From positions 1-7,455 of the forward strand of contig SKUL01000176.1 in assembly GCA_007129985.1 (NCBI GenBank): DNA of 7,455 bases. Reading direction: 5' to 3'. Positions 6,068 through 7,455 of this stretch are shown piece by piece. The position numbers and the translations under genes were made by a program. This stretch comes from Flavobacteriales bacterium. GTDB taxonomy: Bacteria > Bacteroidota > Bacteroidia > Flavobacteriales_D > SKUL01. The stretch's first letter is position 1, and each line of letters starts with the position of its first letter. The notes under the pieces were generated by a model that saw nothing but the letters and a program-made list of their open reading frames with translations, ran no database searches and was not told where the DNA came from.

Positions 6068-7366
6068 TCAATCCTCCCCAAACACCACATCCAGCCCCTT
6101 GCACATTTGTTGAGCGGCTTCGGCAATCAAATCATCCGTGTGTGCATCGGAAACAAAGCCCACCTCATAGCCCGAAGGACCAAGGTAAACACCGTTTTCC
6201 AGCAAATAGGTGTGTAGCTTGTTGAACCACTGCATGTTTTCTGCGCGGATTTCCTCGGCCGAGCGAATCGGAGAGCCATCGCCAAAGGCCAGCCAGAAAA
6301 TAGAGGCCTGTTGCACCATTTTAAAGAGGTAGCCCTTGCTCGCGGCGTGCTCGTTCACGGTGTTGGTAAGCTGACGCGTGCGGGCTTCGAGTCGCTCGTA
6401 AAAACCGGGCTCCAGGCATTTTTGCAGTTGCGCAAATCCCGCCGCCATGGCCACCGGGTTGCCCGACAAGGTGCCGGCCTGATATACCGGCCCGTCGGGT
6501 GATACAGCCGACATAATCTCTCGACTGGCGCCATAGGCTCCAACGGGCAAGCCGCCGCCGATGATTTTTCCAAAGGTGATAATGTCCGGCGCAATGTCGT
6601 AGGTGCCCGCGGCTCCCTCAAACCCGGCTCTGAAACCGGAAATCACCTCGTCAAAAATGAGTAGCACCCCGTATTTTTGGGTGATTTCGCGCACAAAGCG
6701 CAAATACTCGGGTTGCTGCAGGAGCAGTCCGTTGTTGGCCGGAATGGGTTCAATAATCACAGCTGCCAGGTCGTCAGCGTAAGTCTGAAGGGCGCTTTCA
6801 AGAGCCTTACGGTCGTTGAGGGTTACCACAATCGTGTCGTTTACGGTGGCTTCGGGCACACCTGCCGACGATGAGGTTCCGAGCGTTACCAAACCGGAGC
6901 CGGCTTTTACCAACAGGGCATCTACGTGGCCGTGGTAACAGCCTTCAAATTTCAGAATTTTGTTTTTGCCTGTGTAGCCTCGCGCCAATCGCACGGCCGA
7001 CATCACCGCCTCGGTTCCGCTGTTCACAAAGCGTATTTTTTCAATGTAGCGGTGGTTTTCCAGAATAAGCCCGGCCAGTTTGTTCTCGAGCCGCGTAGGA
7101 GCCCCGAAAGAAGTTCCGTTGTGAAGGGTTTGGATGATTTCCTCCATCACCGTGTCGTTGGCGTGACCCAAAATTAGCGGTCCCCACGAGCAACAGAAAT
7201 CGAGGTAGCGCTGGCCGTCGGCATCCCATATATAAGGGCCCTTGCCGCGGTCAATAAAAAGGGGTGTGCCTCCCACCGAGCGAAAAGCCCGTACCGGTGA
7301 GTTGACTCCGCCCGGAAAATAATTCTGTGCTTCCTGATAAAGTGCGCCTGATACTTCTCTCTTCAT
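6068..7366 (-). CDS. hemL: Glutamate-1-semialdehyde 2,1-aminomutase
   Basis: The product has 432 residues, full length for the family. This PLP enzyme converts glutamate-1-semialdehyde to 5-aminolevulinate, the last step of the C5 route into heme and other tetrapyrroles; it is cytosolic and dimeric. Diagnostic motifs are YFPGGVNSPVRAF (16-28), the cofactor-phosphate motif VNSGTEA (114-120), FEGCYHGHVD (140-149), FDEVISGFR with PLP-contacting D239 (238-246), the Schiff-base lysine K267 in ITFGKIIGGGLPVGAYG, and AGTLSGNPVAMAAG (297-310). The C-terminal LGPSGYEVGFVSDAHTDD (395-412) is also typical and distinguishes HemL from other class-III aminotransferases. The start gives the normal N-terminal spacing before the PGGVNSPVR motif. 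It appears to be transcribed alone, convergent with the CPBP gene; hemA and the other pathway genes are not in view. Confidence 0.97.
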   Translation of the reverse strand: MKREVSGALYQEAQNYFPGGVNSPVRAFRSVGGTPLFIDRGKGPYIWDADGQRYLDFCCSWGPLILGHANDTVMEEIIQTLHNGTSFGAPTRLENKLAGLILENHRYIEKIRFVNSGTEAVMSAVRLARGYTGKNKILKFEGCYHGHVDALLVKAGSGLVTLGTSSSAGVPEATVNDTIVVTLNDRKALESALQTYADDLAAVIIEPIPANNGLLLQQPEYLRFVREITQKYGVLLIFDEVISGFRAGFEGAAGTYDIAPDIITFGKIIGGGLPVGAYGASREIMSAVSPDGPVYQAGTLSGNPVAMAAGFAQLQKCLEPGFYERLEARTRQLTNTVNEHAASKGYLFKMVQQASIFWLAFGDGSPIRSAEEIRAENMQWFNKLHTYLLENGVYLGPSGYEVGFVSDAHTDDLIAEAAQQMCKGLDVVFGED

Positions 7367-7386
7367 TGACTCTTGTATTGCTTGGG

Positions 7387-7455
7387 ATGATAGAACAATT
7401 TTATCGTTACTTTGTGCAAAGCTACTACGGATTCACCGAGACCCAAATGAAACCA
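7387..7455 (+). CDS. Possible start of a divergent gene (partial, runs off the window)
   Basis: From ATG 7387 an open frame continues to the window end, giving 23 residues: MIEQFYRYFVQSYYGFTETQ, then MKP. An in-frame TGA (7366-7368) lies shortly upstream, so the frame truly begins here. The residues look plausible for a protein N-terminus but I recognise no family. The start is only 20 bases from the hemL start, and the best hemL promoter lies inside it, so any promoter for this gene would have to lie within hemL. The opposite strand is also open in the matching frame and ends in an ATGA overlap with hemL, which is the competing interpretation. Too short to decide. Confidence 0.4.
   Translation, partial: MIEQFYRYFVQSYYGFTETQMKP
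7417..7447 (-). promoter_or_regulatory. Bacteroidota-type promoter for hemL
   Basis: On the minus strand, TTTG (7447-7444) is followed by exactly 19 bases and then TAGCTTTG (7424-7417), a full match to TTTG-N19-TAnnTTTG. Transcription would begin around 7410, leaving a leader of about 44 bases before the hemL ATG at 7366. A short dyad CTTTG-CA-CAAAG (7421-7410, minus) overlaps the -7 element and the predicted start and could be an operator, although it is short. Confidence 0.6.

Noticed and set aside
5808..6104. Minus-strand open frame of 98 codons over the convergent gap
   Set aside because: It overlaps the ends of two firm genes and translates the palindromic repeat. Low-complexity R/Q-rich product with no family.
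6355..6621. Other-frame open reading frames within hemL
   Set aside because: They are shadows of the conserved hemL frame; their products are rich in P, R and L with no motifs.

Overview
The window looks like a chromosomal segment of a Bacteroidota bacterium, most likely a Flavobacteriia-type or related lineage. Three things support this: a type IX secretion (T9SS, Por) C-terminal sorting domain, a FISUMP-domain protein, and promoters of the Bacteroidota type (TTTG, 19-base gap, TAnnTTTG) in place of -35/-10 boxes. Base composition is near 50% G+C by eye and gene density is high. No rRNA, tRNA or CRISPR array was seen.

Left part (1-1994). The 3' portion of a conserved hypothetical gene (+) meets, tail to tail with only 6 bases between, a two-gene minus-strand unit. 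That unit encodes a very small T9SS cargo protein followed, with an ATGA stop/start overlap, by an exported FISUMP-domain protein. A near-perfect Bacteroidota promoter lies just upstream of the pair. Both proteins carry the same short 'LxLNxGSV' strand-turn-strand module after the signal peptide, so they are probably related cell-surface proteins made together.

Middle (2131-4536). Housekeeping genes yebC (-) and pepT (+) diverge from a 456-base gap. Most of that gap is a 318-base insertion with perfect 15-base terminal inverted repeats (CAGGGCAAACGCATT), bordered on both sides by the same 10-base sequence (AACACCTGCG). This is the structure of a transposed element with its target-site duplication. 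It has no transposase gene, so it is a non-autonomous (MITE-like) element. Its core holds a second repeat structure: inverted tracts of degenerate CGCAAGG units around a perfect 10-bp hairpin.

Right part (4619-7455). A CPBP-family intramembrane glutamic protease (+) carries an unusual 200-residue soluble C-terminal extension that appears internally duplicated and resembles DUF3738-type domains. It converges on hemL (-), which makes 5-aminolevulinate for tetrapyrrole synthesis. The convergent gap holds a REP-like palindromic sequence containing the motif CTGAGCCTGTCGAAG. A good promoter for hemL sits near the right edge. It overlaps what may be the start of a divergent gene that runs out of the window.

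The genes do not form one pathway. The most novel-looking items are the MITE with its nested repeat, the protease fusion, and the mini T9SS cargo/FISUMP pair.
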